Shown: in pieces, positions 6,858 to 7,582 of the stretch
How positions within the stretch are numbered: the stretch's first letter is position 1
Layout: each line of letters opens with the position of its first letter
Position numbers and translations under genes: made by a program
Notes under the pieces: generated by a model
The model's input: the letters and a program-made list of their open reading frames with translations, nothing else
Databases searched by the model: none
Told to the model about the DNA's origin: nothing
Origin: Bacillota bacterium
Lineage (GTDB): Bacteria > Bacillota > Clostridia > Peptostreptococcales > Anaerovoracaceae
Length of the DNA: 7,582 nucleotides
Assembly (NCBI GenBank): GCA_017431395.1
Contig: JAFRLD010000160.1
Span: forward strand, 1 to 7,582
Direction of reading: 5' to 3'

Positions 6858-7582
6858 AAAAGATAGAAAGACGCGCCATACTTTGCCTCCTGGTCGCCGT
6901 AGTGCTGATCTCAGGCCTGTGCATCTTCATCGTCCGTGATTTTCGCGACGGTGCGGAGTGGGCTTCCTATGAAGGAAACCGCGATGTCTTCGCCGATGGC
7001 GATCTCGCCAAAGGCGCCCTGTACGACCGTCATGGCGAACTGCTGATGCGAAATACGGCTAACGGGATGGTCTTTAACGACAGCGCGGACATCCGGGCCG
7101 GCTGTATGCACATCACGGGAGATACGGATAATAATATCGCCACCGGGGCCAACCGGGTCTTCGTCGAGCGTCTGATCGGCTATGATTTCATCAACGGGAT
7201 CTATACCCTGAACAATGCCGGCAAAGACATCTACCTGACGCTGGACTCCAGCCTTTGCGCGACCGCCTACACTGCGCTGGCCGGGCGAAAAGGAACGGTC
7301 GGTGTCTACAACTACAAGACCGGTGAGATCCTCTGCATGGTCTCAAGTCCCACCTACGATCCGACGGAGCCGCCTTATGAGATCGCCGATGGAACCTACA
7401 TCAACCGCTTCACAGGAGCGACTTTCGCCCCCGGCTCAACCTTCAAGCTGGTCACCGCTGCGGCATCCATCGAAAATCTGGACGATGCCTATACTTATGA
7501 GATCAACTGTGACGGCTACGTCGACTACGGCAACGATGACAAGGTGACCTGTACCGAATGGCACGGAACGGTGGAACTGGAA
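6854..7582 (+). CDS. pbpA: Class B penicillin-binding protein (PbpA/PBP2-like), 3' end missing
   Basis: The first 243 codons of a peptidoglycan D,D-transpeptidase, open to the right edge. The N-terminus MKKIERR plus a helix at about 8-27 is an uncleaved signal anchor, placing the rest outside the membrane. GALYDRHGELL (54-64) is the start of the class B pedestal domain, which is short here, as in mycobacterial PbpA. The transpeptidase domain begins around DIYLTLDSSL (125-134), with GTVGVYNYKTGEILCMVSSP (147-166) and APGSTFK (192-198) holding the nucleophile S195 and K198 of the SxxK motif. The SxN and KTG motifs would lie beyond the window. The start overlaps the preceding stop (ATGA), so it is almost certainly co-translated with the FHA-RodA fusion and is its cognate SEDS partner. 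The gene symbol is by resemblance to the rodA-pbpA pair of Actinobacteria. Confidence 0.9.
   Translation, partial: MKKIERRAILCLLVAVVLISGLCIFIVRDFRDGAEWASYEGNRDVFADGDLAKGALYDRHGELLMRNTANGMVFNDSADIRAGCMHITGDTDNNIATGANRVFVERLIGYDFINGIYTLNNAGKDIYLTLDSSLCATAYTALAGRKGTVGVYNYKTGEILCMVSSPTYDPTEPPYEIADGTYINRFTGATFAPGSTFKLVTAAASIENLDDAYTYEINCDGYVDYGNDDKVTCTEWHGTVELE

Noticed and set aside
6271..6939. 222-codon plus-strand frame in another phase, spanning the gene junction
   Set aside because: Ser/Arg-rich frame-shifted reading of the fusion tail; overlaps two well-supported genes and has no family resemblance.
7302..7547. 81-codon plus-strand frame near the right edge
   Set aside because: Out-of-phase reading of the PBP gene, whose own frame carries the SxxK motif and stays open to the window end.

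Overview
This is a compact, gene-dense and moderately GC-rich bacterial segment with five substantial genes, the start of a probable sixth, and one main intergenic region. Purine-rich ribosome binding sites, short intergenic gaps and a clostridial-looking ABC exporter suggest an anaerobic Gram-positive bacterium. Clostridia (Lachnospiraceae-like) fits, but the RodA/PbpA pair also resembles the actinobacterial form, so a Coriobacteriia-type actinobacterium is not excluded. No rRNA, tRNA, CRISPR array, insertion sequence or phage gene was seen.

Left half (minus strand, read right to left from about 3499): an ABC exporter half-transporter, then 39 bp later a glutamate decarboxylase, then 44 bp later the first codons of another gene that runs off the left edge. 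All three have good ribosome binding sites and no convincing terminator between them, so they look like one operon. The decarboxylase consumes a proton to make GABA from glutamate, which suggests acid resistance or GABA production. The truncated gene would be a natural place for a glutamate/GABA antiporter, but only nine codons are visible.

Middle (3500-3616): a divergent promoter region. It carries two copies of the palindrome ATGTACAT exactly 11 bp apart, about one helical turn, which is a candidate operator. A possible sigma-A type promoter reads leftward into the ABC/decarboxylase operon.

Right half (plus strand): an AEC-family transporter, 19 bp later a 756-residue protein, and then a class B penicillin-binding protein whose start overlaps the previous stop (ATGA) and which runs off the right edge. 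The 756-residue protein is a fusion of a membrane-anchored FHA domain (like mycobacterial FhaB) with a RodA/FtsW-type peptidoglycan glycosyltransferase, followed by a long basic Lys/Gln/Pro-rich tail with an acidic end. FHA-RodA plus PBP corresponds to mycobacterial fhaB...rodA-pbpA, which lies in a cluster with a Ser/Thr phosphatase and the PknA/PknB kinases. The fusion suggests direct control of cell-wall synthesis by phospho-threonine recognition, and predicts kinase and phosphatase genes beyond the right edge. This module is the most interesting part of the window.
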